37,990 nucleotides of DNA from CAYYVJ01 sp964475115 (GCA_964475115.1 CAYYVJ010000010.1:1-37990); one strand, 5' to 3'. Shown: positions 16,250-25,256, numbered from the stretch's first letter. The notes: a model not told the origin generated them from the sequence alone. Translations and numbers: made by a program.

Positions 16250-17197
16250 TTATTTCTGACTATCTATTAACGTTTTGGCTGCGCCATAAATTCCAGCTTG
16301 ATTTCCAAGTTCTGCTAGCACAATTTTAGTATCTTTACAAGATGAAAATACTTTTACTTTATAGTATTTCTGAACTAGATCAATTAGAACCTGACCTGCC
16401 TTTGAAACTCCTCCGCCAAGAACAAATGCTTGCGGATCAATCACACTACTTATATTTGCTAAAGCAGTACCCAAATATTTTCCTAACGTTTCTGTTACTT
16501 CTATAGCAATCGCATCGCCTTCTTCAGCAGCTGCAAATACATCTTTTGAGTTCAGATTTTTTATCTCTCTTAATTTTGATGGTGCATCATTATCGGATAG
16601 TAATTTTTTTGCCACCTTTACAATTCCTGTAGCAGAAGCCACTTGTTCAAGGCAACCGTATTTTCCACATCCACAAAGATGTGTTTCTTCATCTGTTATA
16701 GGCATGTGACCAATCTCTCCTGCAGATCCATTGGTACCACTTACTATTTTCCCATCCATAATTACGCCACCGCCAACTCCGGTTCCTAAGGTAATTAAAA
16801 CTAGGTCTTTATAGTTTTTTCCTCCACCCTTCCACATTTCTCCAAGGGCAGCAACATTTGCATCATTTGCAGCTTTTACTGGAAAGCCAGATAAACGCTC
16901 TAATTCATTTTCTACATTAAAGGTTCCCCAACCTAAGTTTACACCATTATATATTGTTCCATCTGAGCTAACAGGACCTGGAACTCCAATACCAATTCCC
17001 ATCATATCTTCTTTTAAAATATTTTTTTCTTTTATTTTCTCTAGAATAAAATCACTTATATCACCTAAGATAAAAGCGCCATTATTTTCTTTTCTAGTTT
17101 TTATTTCCCAATCTTCAAGCAGTCCTTCATTTTTATCAAATAAACCGATTTTCACTGAAGTTCCACCTAAATCTACCCCAAATATTAGCTTCTGCAT
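16250..17197 (-). CDS. glk: ROK-family glucokinase
   Basis: A 315-residue sugar kinase. The N-terminal phosphate loop is GVDLGGTSVKIG (7-18); VGVPGPV-type (GIGVPGPV) and LGTGVGGG glycine motifs follow; and the ROK zinc signature CGCGKYGCLE with EIGHMP upstream is complete. Together they indicate a glucose or N-acetylglucosamine kinase acting in the cytosol; glucokinase is the likeliest call because the gene sits beside hprK and in the same run as pfkA. The ATG at 17197 has GGCGG nine bases upstream; the TTG two codons earlier is too close to that site. The gap to hprK is 25 bases, so cotranscription is likely. Confidence 0.9.
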   Translation of the reverse strand: MQKLIFGVDLGGTSVKIGLFDKNEGLLEDWEIKTRKENNGAFILGDISDFILEKIKEKNILKEDMMGIGIGVPGPVSSDGTIYNGVNLGWGTFNVENELERLSGFPVKAANDANVAALGEMWKGGGKNYKDLVLITLGTGVGGGVIMDGKIVSGTNGSAGEIGHMPITDEETHLCGCGKYGCLEQVASATGIVKVAKKLLSDNDAPSKLREIKNLNSKDVFAAAEEGDAIAIEVTETLGKYLGTALANISSVIDPQAFVLGGGVSKAGQVLIDLVQKYYKVKVFSSCKDTKIVLAELGNQAGIYGAAKTLIDSQK

Positions 17198-17222
17198 TTT
17201 CAAAATCCGCCTTCCTTCACTC

Positions 17223-18167
17223 TTAATCTTCGTCTTCTGGGTCTCTCTTACGAGCTAAATTTTCTTGTACTCGATTATACAATTCTTTCGCTGCGTTATA
17301 ACCCATTTTCTTTTGTCTATAGTTAACTGCTGCTGATTCAACAATAATAGCTAAATTTCTACCTGGACGAATCGGAATGGAATGGCAGACAATTTTATTT
17401 CCAAGAAATTCAATATATTCTTCCTCAAGTCCTAACCTATCATATTCTTTTTCTCTATCCCAATCTTCAAGTCTTATTACCATATCAATTGCTTGGGTAT
17501 TTTTAACGCTTTCTACACCAAAAAGAGTTTTTACATCAATAATTCCGATTCCTCTTAATTCAATAAAATGTTTCGTAATTTCAGGTGCTGTACCAATTAA
17601 GGTTTCATCACTTACTTTTCGTATCTCTACTACATCATCTGTTACAAGACGATGACCACGTTTAATCAATTCTAGGGCAGCTTCACTTTTACCAATTCCA
17701 CTTTCCCCCATTATCAATACACCTTCACCATATACATCAACTAAAACGCCATGAATCGTGATGCTTGGAGCTAATTGCACCTTCAACCAACGAATAATTT
17801 CTGCCATAAAGGATGATGTACTTTGTGTAGACACTAGGACTGGAGTATGATATTTCTCAGCTACCACCAATAAATCCTCGTCTGGTTCTAATTCTCTACA
17901 AAATACTAAACATGGAATATTGTAAGATAGAAGTTGGTTATATATCTCAATCTTTCGCTCTCTATCTAGGTTATTTAAATAAGTATATTCTACATATCCA
18001 ATTGTCTGAACACGATCTGAATCAAAATATTCAAAAAATCCAGTTAACTGCAATGCTGGTCTGTTGATATCTGGCTGAGTCACTTTTATCTTATCCACAT
18101 CAATGGAAGGTGTAAAATTCTTCAAGCTCATTTTTTTGATAATCTCTCCTACTGTTACACTTTGCAT
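17223..18167 (-). CDS. hprK: HPr(Ser) kinase/phosphorylase
   Basis: A 314-residue bifunctional enzyme that phosphorylates HPr and Crh on Ser46 when glycolytic intermediates are high, and removes the phosphate when inorganic phosphate rises. It is the sensor of Gram-positive carbon catabolite repression. The N-terminal domain spans about 1-130; the P-loop GESGIGKS is at 154-161, His139 in the ITIHGVLVDVYG stretch matches the catalytic His, and ELRGIGIIDV plus PIRPGRNLA form the HPr-contact signature. It has its own promoter within the end of uvrC. Its likely non-PTS substrate is encoded 4 kb downstream, and glucokinase directly follows it. Confidence 0.95.
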   Translation of the reverse strand: MQSVTVGEIIKKMSLKNFTPSIDVDKIKVTQPDINRPALQLTGFFEYFDSDRVQTIGYVEYTYLNNLDRERKIEIYNQLLSYNIPCLVFCRELEPDEDLLVVAEKYHTPVLVSTQSTSSFMAEIIRWLKVQLAPSITIHGVLVDVYGEGVLIMGESGIGKSEAALELIKRGHRLVTDDVVEIRKVSDETLIGTAPEITKHFIELRGIGIIDVKTLFGVESVKNTQAIDMVIRLEDWDREKEYDRLGLEEEYIEFLGNKIVCHSIPIRPGRNLAIIVESAAVNYRQKKMGYNAAKELYNRVQENLARKRDPEDED

Positions 18168-18211
18168 ACTCTTTCCCCTTTCCTTATTTAAATTACTTTA
18201 CATATTTATTC

Positions 18212-18240
18212 ATTTTAACACAAGTCACTCTTTGCTTCAA
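18212..18240 (-). promoter_or_regulatory. Internal promoter before hprK
   Basis: Minus-strand TTGAAG (18235-18240) and TAAAAT (18212-18217) are 17 bases apart. The -35 overlaps the uvrC stop codon. It would allow hprK and the genes after it to be transcribed apart from ftsH-add-uvrC. No cre-like palindrome was seen beside it. Confidence 0.6.
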
Positions 18241-20105
18241 CGAAAAAAGCTGTACACCTGTTTTGCTGCTGCCAAATTCATACTTGGAACACTCTGTAAT
18301 TCCTCAATAGTGGCTTCACGAATATTTTCTAGAGATTTGAACTTTCTCATAAGTGATTTCCTTCTAGCTGGACCAATTCCATCAATTTCATCTAGGATAG
18401 AATGTACCTGACCCTTTCCACGCAAACTTCTATGATACTCTATAGCAAAGCGATGAGCTTCATCTTGAATTCTTGTAACTAATCTAAAACCTTCTGAAGA
18501 TTTATTAATTTCTATTTCTAGATTATTAAAGTAAAGTCCTCTTGTACGATGGTTGTCATCTTTCACCATTCCACAAACAGGGATCTTTAATTCTAGTTTC
18601 TCTAGGACCGCTAAGGCTGCATTTACTTGTCCTTTTCCACCATCCATCATAATCAAATCTGGAAACTTTGTAAAGCTTCCAAATTCCTCATCCATATTTT
18701 TCTCTGATAATTCTTTTTTCTCTTCTATTCCATGGGTAAACCTTCTCGTTAATACTTCATCCATACTGGCATAATCATCTGGACCTTTTACCCATTTGAT
18801 TTTGAACTTTCTATAATCGCTTCTCTTGGGCTTTCCATTTTCGTAAACAATCATAGAACCTACGGATTGATATCCACTGGTATTGGAAATATCAAAGGCT
18901 TCAACTCGCTTTAGATTTGAAAGTCCAAGCCACTCTCCTATCTGTTTCATCGCCCCTATGGTTTTAAGTTCTTCTCTTTTTATCTTTTCTTTATCTTGTT
19001 CTAAAACCATTGCTGCATTTTTTGCTGCTAATTCTACAAGACGTTCTTTTTGTCCTTTTTTAGGTATCTTTATATAAACTTTCTGTTGCCTCTTTTTAGA
19101 AAGCCATTCTGTCAAGATTTCTTCATCCTCTATAGGTTCTTGAAGTATTAATTCTCTAGGAATAAAAGGAGTTCCAGCATAGTACTGCTTAATAAAACTA
19201 GTCATAATCTCACTGTTTGTTTCATTTGGTGCAACAGATAAAAAGAAATGCTCTCTTCCAATTAATTTTCCATCTCTAATAAAAAACACTTGCACCACTG
19301 CATCAAAACCTTCTGTTGCAAAGGCTATTACATCTCTATCTTCCATTTCACTACTGGTTATCTTCTGCTTTTGAGCAATTTGCTTTACACTATTTAGTAA
19401 ATCACGAAACTCTATCGCTAGTTCAAAATTCATTGCATCCGAAGCATCCATCATTTTCTTCTCTAAATCTTTTAATAGCTCTGCATAGTTGCCATTTAAA
19501 AAATCTAAAACTTGATCAATGGATTTTTTGTATTCTTCTTCAGATATATAACCTTGGCAGGGCGCATCACATTGTTTAATGTGATAATATAAGCACGGTC
19601 TTTCCTTCCCAATATCCTTCGGAAGATTTCTATTACAAGTCCTTATTTTATATAGCTTTCTCAAAAGCTCTAAGGTATCTTTTACTGCACCTGCGCTAGT
19701 ATAAGGACCATAGTATTTGGATTTGTCTTTTTTCATCGTTCTAGAAAATAATACTCTTGGGTATGCCTCCCCTACTGTAACCTTAATATAAGGATAAGAT
19801 TTATCATCCTTTAGCATGGTATTATATCTAGGTCTATGTTCTTTTATAAGATTGGACTCTAAAACTAAGGCTTCTAATTCCGAGTCCGTAATAATATATT
19901 CGAACCTCTCGATCTTAGAAACCATTTGTTCAATCTTTGTAGTTTTATTTCTGCTACTTTGAAAATACTGCTTTACCCTATTCTTTAAGCTAATCGCTTT
20001 TCCTATATAAATGATCTCATCCTTACCATCATGCATCAAATATACACCAGGGCTAGCCGGCAGTTTTTTTAGCTCTTCTTCTATATTAAAACTATTATTA
20101 AGCAT
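18237..20105 (-). CDS. uvrC: UvrABC excinuclease subunit C
   Basis: A 622-residue nuclease making both incisions around a DNA lesion in nucleotide excision repair. A GIY-YIG domain (14-95, GVYLMHDGKDEIIYIGKA) makes the 3' cut. Four cysteines (157, 171, 179, 183) are spaced like the iron-sulfur ligands reported in the E. coli enzyme. A UVR/UvrB-binding helix pair lies at about 205-240, an RNase H-like domain for the 5' cut at about 380-540 (EAFDISNTSGYQSVGSM, MMDGGKGQ), and tandem helix-hairpin-helix motifs at the C-terminus (LDEIDGIGPARRKSLM). GAGGTAGG precedes the ATG. It is 18 bases after the add stop. Confidence 0.95.
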   Translation of the reverse strand: MLNNSFNIEEELKKLPASPGVYLMHDGKDEIIYIGKAISLKNRVKQYFQSSRNKTTKIEQMVSKIERFEYIITDSELEALVLESNLIKEHRPRYNTMLKDDKSYPYIKVTVGEAYPRVLFSRTMKKDKSKYYGPYTSAGAVKDTLELLRKLYKIRTCNRNLPKDIGKERPCLYYHIKQCDAPCQGYISEEEYKKSIDQVLDFLNGNYAELLKDLEKKMMDASDAMNFELAIEFRDLLNSVKQIAQKQKITSSEMEDRDVIAFATEGFDAVVQVFFIRDGKLIGREHFFLSVAPNETNSEIMTSFIKQYYAGTPFIPRELILQEPIEDEEILTEWLSKKRQQKVYIKIPKKGQKERLVELAAKNAAMVLEQDKEKIKREELKTIGAMKQIGEWLGLSNLKRVEAFDISNTSGYQSVGSMIVYENGKPKRSDYRKFKIKWVKGPDDYASMDEVLTRRFTHGIEEKKELSEKNMDEEFGSFTKFPDLIMMDGGKGQVNAALAVLEKLELKIPVCGMVKDDNHRTRGLYFNNLEIEINKSSEGFRLVTRIQDEAHRFAIEYHRSLRGKGQVHSILDEIDGIGPARRKSLMRKFKSLENIREATIEELQSVPSMNLAAAKQVYSFFR

Positions 20106-20123
20106 ATAACCTACCTCTAGTAG

Positions 20124-21071
20124 TTATGAAATCATACCAAATGCTGCTTCTTTTGCATAGGTATTCATTACTTCAAGTTCTTCATCGGTAAAACCCAATG
20201 CTTCTTTCAATAGAAGCTTCTCCTTTTGTAAACTAGTATTGGATACCGTTATGTTATCCGTATTCACTGTTACTCTAACACCCAAATCAAAAAGTTTACG
20301 AATCGGATGGTTTTTGATATCATCTACCGTTTTTGTCTGTAAATTGCTAATAGGGCATACCTCTAAGGTAACGCCCTTTTCAATCAACTCTTTTACTAAC
20401 AATTCATCTTCAATAGAACGTACTCCATGGCCAATCCTTCTTGCGCCAAAATCTATTGCCTGTTTTACACTACTTGGTCCATCTGCTTCTCCCGCATGAA
20501 TCGTAAATGGAAGCTTATATTCATTTACCTTTTCAAACAAAGAAACATAACTATCTGTCTTAAATAAAGCTTCTGCTCCTGCTAAATCTACAGCACAAAC
20601 TCCTTTGTTCAAGTACTTTCTTGCCATCTCTAAGGTTTCAAAATTCTCTTTATCGTTATCTTTGCCACGCATACAGCATAAAATCAACTCTACCTTTATG
20701 GCTGGATAGTTCTCTAAAGCCTTCTTTAACCCTGAAATTGCAGCTTCTACCACTTGCTCTTGAGTCGCACCTTTTTTATTAGATAGCTGTGGGGCAAAAC
20801 GTATTTCTGCATATTCTAACCCCATAAGCGCTAAATCTTCTACTAATTCATAAGTAACTCTTTCTATGGCAGAAGGTATCTGTAAGACTTCTAAAGGAAG
20901 ATCAAAGCGTTCTAAATACTCTGTGAGGCTCTTACAATCATCTGGAACCCTTAGGTATTCTATAAGATCTTCTACCGTCTTCGCTGGCAAGGAAATTCCT
21001 TGCTCAGCTCCAAGTTCTAAAACGGTCTCTGGTCTCAAAGAACCATCTAAATGTAAATGCAAGTCTATCAT
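20124..21071 (-). CDS. add: Adenosine deaminase
   Basis: A 315-residue zinc hydrolase converting adenosine or deoxyadenosine to inosine in purine salvage. Zinc ligands are in DLHLHLDGSL (His5, His7), IHAGEADG (with the catalytic Glu of the family) and VNTDN; RIGHGVRS and EVCPISNLQT are the other standard motifs. It lacks a signal peptide. The ATG overlaps the ftsH stop as ATGA, so translation is coupled, and uvrC follows after 18 bases. The functional link between FtsH, Add and UvrC is not evident; shared expression may be incidental. Confidence 0.94.
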   Translation of the reverse strand: MIDLHLHLDGSLRPETVLELGAEQGISLPAKTVEDLIEYLRVPDDCKSLTEYLERFDLPLEVLQIPSAIERVTYELVEDLALMGLEYAEIRFAPQLSNKKGATQEQVVEAAISGLKKALENYPAIKVELILCCMRGKDNDKENFETLEMARKYLNKGVCAVDLAGAEALFKTDSYVSLFEKVNEYKLPFTIHAGEADGPSSVKQAIDFGARRIGHGVRSIEDELLVKELIEKGVTLEVCPISNLQTKTVDDIKNHPIRKLFDLGVRVTVNTDNITVSNTSLQKEKLLLKEALGFTDEELEVMNTYAKEAAFGMIS

Positions 21072-22993
21072 TCTACATCACTCTCCACTACAGCATTCTC
21101 TACTGCAACATTCTCTACTGCAACATTTTCCGCTACAACATTCTCTACAACTTCTTCAATCCCACGTACTTCATTAAATATCTTCATAAACTCTTTACCT
21201 GTAATCGTTTCTTTTTCGAAAAGGTAATCTGCTATTTTATCAAGGGAATCCCTATTATTTTTTAACAATTCTTTTGCTTTTTTATAGCAAACATCTAACA
21301 AACTCATAACTTCTTTATCAATTTCTGCTGCTGTTTCATCAGAACAATTTAAAGAGGTACGTCCATCTAAGTATTGATTTTCTACATTTTCAAGGCTCAT
21401 TAGCCCAAATTTATCAGACATTCCATATTGCGTAATCATGGCTCTTGCTATCTTTGTCGCCTTTTCAATATCATTAGAAGCACCTGTGGTAATAGATGAA
21501 AATACTATTTCTTCTGCTGCACGGCCACCAAATAATGTAACCAAACGAGTAATCAATTCATCCTTACTCATTAAGTATTTCTCTTCTTCTGGCACCTGCA
21601 TTACATAGCCTAATGATCCCATGGTTCTAGGAACAATCGTAATCTTTTGAACTGGTTCTGCATCCTTTTGAAGTGCTGTTACAAGGGCATGACCAACTTC
21701 ATGGTAAGCAACGATTTTTTTCTCTTCTTTCCCAAGTACTCGGTCTTTCTTTTCTTTACCTGCTATTACAACTTCAACAGATTCAAACAAATCGCCTTGT
21801 GACACAACTTTTCTTCCATGCTTTACAGCATTTATGGCAGCCTCGTTAATCATATTTGCTAAATCAGAACCAACAGCACCTGAAGTCGCTAGGGCTATTT
21901 CTTCTAATTCTACTGTATCGTCCATTAATACATTCTTTGAATGTACCTTAAGTGTTTCAAGTCTTCCTTTTAAATCTGGTTTATCTACAATAATACGTCT
22001 ATCGAAACGACCTGGTCTTAATAATGCTTTATCCAAAATCTCTGGTCGGTTTGTTGCTGCTAAAATTAAAATACCTTTTGATGTATCAAATCCATCCATT
22101 TCAGAAAGTAATTGGTTTAACGTTTGCTCTCTCTCATCGTTTCCACCGAATCTAGTATCACGGCTTTTTCCAATTGCATCGATTTCATCAATAAAAATAA
22201 TACAAGGAGCAGATTGAGTTGCTTGTTTAAATAGGTCTCGCACTCTTGATGCACCTACACCAACAAACATTTCCACAAAGTCAGAACCTGACAATGAGAA
22301 AAATGGTACTTTTGCTTCTCCTGCTACTGCCTTTGCAATCAATGTTTTACCAGTTCCTGGAGGGCCTACTAATAGGGCTCCTTTTGGAAGCTTTGCACCA
22401 ATCTCAGCATATTTACCGGGATTGTGTAAGAAGTCTACAATTTCCACTAAGGATTCCTTCGCTTCATCCTGACCTGCTACATCTTTAAAAGTAACGCCTG
22501 TTTTTTTCTCCATATACATTTTAGCAGTCGATTTTCCTACTCCCATCATTCCGCCACTGCCCTTTGACATACGACGTGTGAAAAATCCAAGCACCAGGTA
22601 CATAAGTAAAATTGGAAATACCCATGCTAAAATAAAGTCAACAATGGTAGAACCCGAATCTACTACCTCTCCACGAATATCAACATCATATTCTTTTAAT
22701 AAAGGTACTAACTCTGGATCCTCTATATAACCTGTATAATAAGTAAGCTCAATCACAGGACTGATTTGACTTTTTGGAGTAATTACAATTCTGTCAGTTT
22801 TCATATAGACCGAACTTACCTCGTTAGCTTTTACTTTATCCACAAATTCATTATATGTGATTTCTTTTGTTGTACTGTCTTTTACCCAACTATTCATATA
22901 ACTAATTGCCAACAGCATGATGAGCCCTGATACAACCAAGATAATCATGGTCTGAGTATTCTTTGGCATTTTGTTGTTGTCCTTTTTATCCAT
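21068..22993 (-). CDS. ftsH: ATP-dependent zinc metalloprotease FtsH
   Basis: A 641-residue membrane-bound AAA+ protease that degrades misassembled membrane proteins and short-lived regulators. Two membrane spans at about 15-34 and 117-138 flank an extracytoplasmic domain; Walker A GPPGTGKT is at 210-217, Walker B FIDEIDAIG near 267-275, and the zinc motif HEVGH at 431-435 (Val in place of the common Ala). The ATG at 22993 has GGAGGACAG directly upstream; a 54-codon in-frame extension crosses the promoter and is not coding. The last 25 residues are a run of (V/A)-E-N-V units made by a 15-bp tandem repeat. It leads the operon with add and uvrC. Confidence 0.95.
   Translation of the reverse strand: MDKKDNNKMPKNTQTMIILVVSGLIMLLAISYMNSWVKDSTTKEITYNEFVDKVKANEVSSVYMKTDRIVITPKSQISPVIELTYYTGYIEDPELVPLLKEYDVDIRGEVVDSGSTIVDFILAWVFPILLMYLVLGFFTRRMSKGSGGMMGVGKSTAKMYMEKKTGVTFKDVAGQDEAKESLVEIVDFLHNPGKYAEIGAKLPKGALLVGPPGTGKTLIAKAVAGEAKVPFFSLSGSDFVEMFVGVGASRVRDLFKQATQSAPCIIFIDEIDAIGKSRDTRFGGNDEREQTLNQLLSEMDGFDTSKGILILAATNRPEILDKALLRPGRFDRRIIVDKPDLKGRLETLKVHSKNVLMDDTVELEEIALATSGAVGSDLANMINEAAINAVKHGRKVVSQGDLFESVEVVIAGKEKKDRVLGKEEKKIVAYHEVGHALVTALQKDAEPVQKITIVPRTMGSLGYVMQVPEEEKYLMSKDELITRLVTLFGGRAAEEIVFSSITTGASNDIEKATKIARAMITQYGMSDKFGLMSLENVENQYLDGRTSLNCSDETAAEIDKEVMSLLDVCYKKAKELLKNNRDSLDKIADYLFEKETITGKEFMKIFNEVRGIEEVVENVVAENVAVENVAVENAVVESDVE
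21079..21153. repeat. 15-bp tandem repeat in the 3' end of ftsH
   Basis: About five 15-base units run head to tail; the two central copies (21094-21108 and 21109-21123) are identical, CATTCTCTACTGCAA, and the outer ones differ by a few bases. They encode VAVEN-like pentapeptides at the FtsH C-terminus and keep the frame. Confidence 0.85.
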
Positions 22994-23047
22994 TCTGTCC
23001 TCCTGTATATCTATACATATATTTGTTAAAATCATATTATTATATTT

Positions 23048-23076
23048 ATTATAGGGTTTGTCTGACTTAAAATCAA
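23048..23076 (-). promoter_or_regulatory. Promoter of ftsH
   Basis: Minus-strand TTGATT (23071-23076) and consensus TATAAT (23048-23053) are 17 bases apart, about 50 bases before the FtsH start. It is the likely head of the ftsH-add-uvrC transcript. No CIRCE-like heat-shock palindrome was seen near it. Confidence 0.75.
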
Positions 23077-23132
23077 TATAGATATTCTGAAATTTTTGCC
23101 TACTTTCTAAATGTTCTATAAACTTTTGTTTT

Positions 23133-23162
23133 TTTACAAGATAATACATAGCCATTTATTAT
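23133..23162 (+). promoter_or_regulatory. Possible promoter of the GH105 gene
   Basis: TTTACA (23133-23138) and TATTAT (23157-23162) are 18 bases apart, about 45 bases before the ATG. The match is moderate in AT-rich DNA. Confidence 0.35.
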
Positions 23163-23208
23163 TGTACATGCTAAGATTAATTACACTACAAATCGGAGGT
23201 CTCAATAA

Positions 23209-24252
23209 ATGGATAAAAAAGAATATTCACTTCTAGCCGATAAGGTTATCGGCATGCTTATGCATAATGGCGCAGATATGGAATCAAATAATCACTTAGC
23301 TATGGACAATTGGGAATGGCCAACAGGTGTGGCTTTATACAGCTTATTTAAGGTATATGAAAAATCAGGGGATAAGTCTTATTTAGACATGCTTACCACA
23401 TGGTTTGATCATCAATTTTCCAAACCTGATCCTCATCGAAATGTAAATACAGTTGCCCCTGTTCTTGCCATGGTTTCTGTTTACTCTATCACAAAAGAAG
23501 AAAAATACCTTCCACATATTAATAGCTGGGCTGATTGGGTTATGAATGAAATGCCAAGAACCCAATATGATGGACTTCAACATATGACTGTCCTAAATCA
23601 CCACCACGAACAACTTTGGGATGACACTTTATTTATGGCTGTTTTATTCCTTGTAAAAGCTGGTAAATTATTCGACCGCAAGGATTGGATCGAAGAAGCA
23701 AAGTATCAATTTTTAATTCATATCAAATATCTTCAAGATAAAATTACTGGTCTATTTTATCATGGTTGGACTTTTGATTTACGTCACAACTTTGCAAATG
23801 CATTCTGGGCAAGAGGTAATAGCTGGTTTACTGCTGGCGCCGTAGAATTTATCGAAATTTTAGACGATAGAGAAGATGCTACCTCTAAATACGTTCATGC
23901 CGCTTGGATCGATCAAGTAAAAGAATTACAAAAATACCAAGGAATAAATGGATTATTTAATACCCTTTTAGATGATGAGAGTTCTTATTATGAAACTTCT
24001 GCCACTGCTGCTATCGCGTATGGTGTTCATAAAGGTCTTCGTTTAGGCTTATTAGAAGGAAAGAAATACGAAGATATGTCAAACAAAGCGATTGCATCTG
24101 TAGTTGGAAAAGTTTCTGAAGATGGAACTGTAGAAGGTGTGTCTTTTGGAACTGGAATGGGTCACAATCTACAATTCTATAAGGATATCGCTGTTCGCCC
24201 TACTGCCTATGGTCAAGGACTTACTTTCCTTATGTTAACAGAACTTATCTAA
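23209..24252 (+). CDS. Glycoside hydrolase family 105 protein (unsaturated uronyl hydrolase)
   Basis: A 347-residue cytosolic protein with the (alpha/alpha)6 barrel of GH105/GH88. Marks include NWEWPTGVALYSLFKVYEKSG near 34-54 (read in parts), the HHHEQLWDDTLFM block with the candidate catalytic Asp138/Asp139, GLFYHGWTFDLR, FWARGNSWFTAGAVEFI and a C-terminal VRPTAYGQGLTFLML. YteR and YesR of Bacillus, the model enzymes, remove an unsaturated uronic acid left by pectin lyases from rhamnogalacturonan oligosaccharides. No signal peptide is present, so it would act on imported oligomers. CGGAGG precedes the ATG. It stands alone on the plus strand with its own terminator, apart from any pectin cluster. 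Confidence 0.9.
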   Translation: MDKKEYSLLADKVIGMLMHNGADMESNNHLAMDNWEWPTGVALYSLFKVYEKSGDKSYLDMLTTWFDHQFSKPDPHRNVNTVAPVLAMVSVYSITKEEKYLPHINSWADWVMNEMPRTQYDGLQHMTVLNHHHEQLWDDTLFMAVLFLVKAGKLFDRKDWIEEAKYQFLIHIKYLQDKITGLFYHGWTFDLRHNFANAFWARGNSWFTAGAVEFIEILDDREDATSKYVHAAWIDQVKELQKYQGINGLFNTLLDDESSYYETSATAAIAYGVHKGLRLGLLEGKKYEDMSNKAIASVVGKVSEDGTVEGVSFGTGMGHNLQFYKDIAVRPTAYGQGLTFLMLTELI

Positions 24253-24273
24253 TTTTATCATTCATAGAAAACA

Positions 24274-24307
24274 AAATCCGGGCAAGAAATTTACTTCGCC
24301 CGGATTT
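24274..24307. terminator. Bidirectional terminator between GH105 and the 81-residue protein gene
   Basis: A perfect 10-bp GC-rich stem (AAATCCGGGC/GCCCGGATTT) with a 14-base loop. T-rich tails stand on both sides (ATTTATT on plus, TTTTGTTTTC on minus), and converging genes end on either side. Confidence 0.8.
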
Positions 24308-24336
24308 ATTATGTATCATACCTTATATTCTATACT

Positions 24337-24582
24337 TTATTTTTTCATCTTACTCAATTCTTCTCTCGAAGGCATTTGAAAAATACCCTCAGGTGACTCT
24401 AAATATGTTTTTTGAATTAAATCTAGCACCTGCTCCGTCTCATCGAATCCTCTGTATTCACCAAGGTCTACATGGCTATCTCTCACAGACTGAGAACAAT
24501 AATTAATGTACTTATCATTGGATTGTAAAAAACCCGAATTAAAATTAACAAGATAACGCTTATCTTGACTTCGAATTAGCAT
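24337..24582 (-). CDS. Small protein of unknown function (81 residues)
   Basis: The protein starts MLIRSQDKRYLVNFNSG, a form seen in many short orphan Firmicute proteins whose middle reads like GEYRGFDETEQVLDLIQKTY and ends with a FQMPSREEL-type tail. It is soluble, acidic in the middle and has no membrane span. I recall the LIRSQ-LVNF-FQMP pattern from several Clostridia and Streptococcus proteins, but know no function. GGGGG lies upstream of the ATG at a fair distance. It has its own near-consensus promoter and shares a terminator with GH105, so it is an independent gene. Confidence 0.75.
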   Translation of the reverse strand: MLIRSQDKRYLVNFNSGFLQSNDKYINYCSQSVRDSHVDLGEYRGFDETEQVLDLIQKTYLESPEGIFQMPSREELSKMKK

Positions 24583-24641
24583 ATTTAAAACCCCCTTTTA
24601 TCACAAATTTTTGTGTTTACAAACTCTGTATTTATAACTTA

Positions 24642-24670
24642 ATTGTAAAACATTTCCGGTTAACTGTCAA
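24642..24670 (-). promoter_or_regulatory. Promoter of the 81-residue protein gene
   Basis: Minus-strand TTGACA (24665-24670) and TACAAT (24642-24647) are exactly 17 bases apart. A small CACAAA-TT-TTTGTG hairpin (24602-24615) lies in the leader. Confidence 0.75.
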
Positions 24671-24694
24671 TAAAACCTTATTTATAAACAAAGT

Positions 24695-24733
24695 AAATGC
24701 TAGCACCTTCATTATGAAGAGGAGCTAGCATTT
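24695..24733 (-). terminator. Terminator after the CarD-like gene
   Basis: Arms AAATGCTAGC and GCTAGCATTT form a 10-bp stem that encloses a smaller CTTCA/TGAAG stem; it starts 3 bases past the stop codon and is followed by ACTTTGTTT. On the plus strand a T7 run follows it as well, so it may block both directions. Confidence 0.75.
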
Positions 24734-24735
24734 TT

Positions 24736-25236
24736 TTAAAGTACTTCTTGAAACATTGATGAAACCTTGTCATTTATCTCAGCCATGTCCATATCTAATG
24801 AAATAGATATCTCAGAATATAGTAAGCTTTCAGCTTTATCCAAATATTTTTTATCTGTAGCTGAAACTTTTTTCTTATCTATCTCCTTTTCACGACCTTC
24901 CATTTTAAGTGTATTAATTATATCAGCTAATTCATCAGGATTACCTTCTTTTAGCATTTTAGTATAAGTCAAATCTCTTTGTTTCCTATCTAAAATCTGA
25001 TTACATTCGCTGCTTACCATATTAGAAAGTACATCGTTCGCTTCTTCTGGTGTCATAATTGCTCTCATTTTAACTTTTTCGTTATTCACTGGCGTTATAA
25101 TCTTAGAGTTAGCTTCATGAATAGGATGCAAAACATAGTACAGTCTTTTCGATGCATCTATAATCTTCTCTACAATCTCATCAATAAAGCAAACTCCATA
25201 GCTAGAGTATACAATATAGTCTCCTTTTTCAAACAT
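24736..25236 (-). CDS. CarD/CdnL-family transcriptional regulator
   Basis: A 166-residue protein. The N-terminal Tudor-like RNA polymerase interaction domain (about 1-60) reads FEKGDYIVYSSYGVCFIDEI then YYVLHP and ITPVNNEKVKMR, the same fold as the RID of CarD and the TRCF. The helical C-terminal domain (about 70-166) is charged. CarD proteins bind the polymerase beta subunit and steady the open complex at promoters. GGAGG precedes the ATG. It is divergent from the marR gene; its promoter -35 lies in a palindrome shared with marR, and a second copy of that palindrome covers its start region. This suggests MarR control of a polymerase-binding factor. Confidence 0.87.
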   Translation of the reverse strand: MFEKGDYIVYSSYGVCFIDEIVEKIIDASKRLYYVLHPIHEANSKIITPVNNEKVKMRAIMTPEEANDVLSNMVSSECNQILDRKQRDLTYTKMLKEGNPDELADIINTLKMEGREKEIDKKKVSATDKKYLDKAESLLYSEISISLDMDMAEINDKVSSMFQEVL

Positions 25237-25256
25237 TTTATTACCTCCATTCGAAT

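Noticed and set aside
22994..23155. A 54-codon in-frame extension before FtsH
   Set aside because: It covers the ftsH promoter and has no ribosome binding site, while GGAGGACAG stands right before the internal ATG at 22993, where the usual FtsH N-terminus begins.
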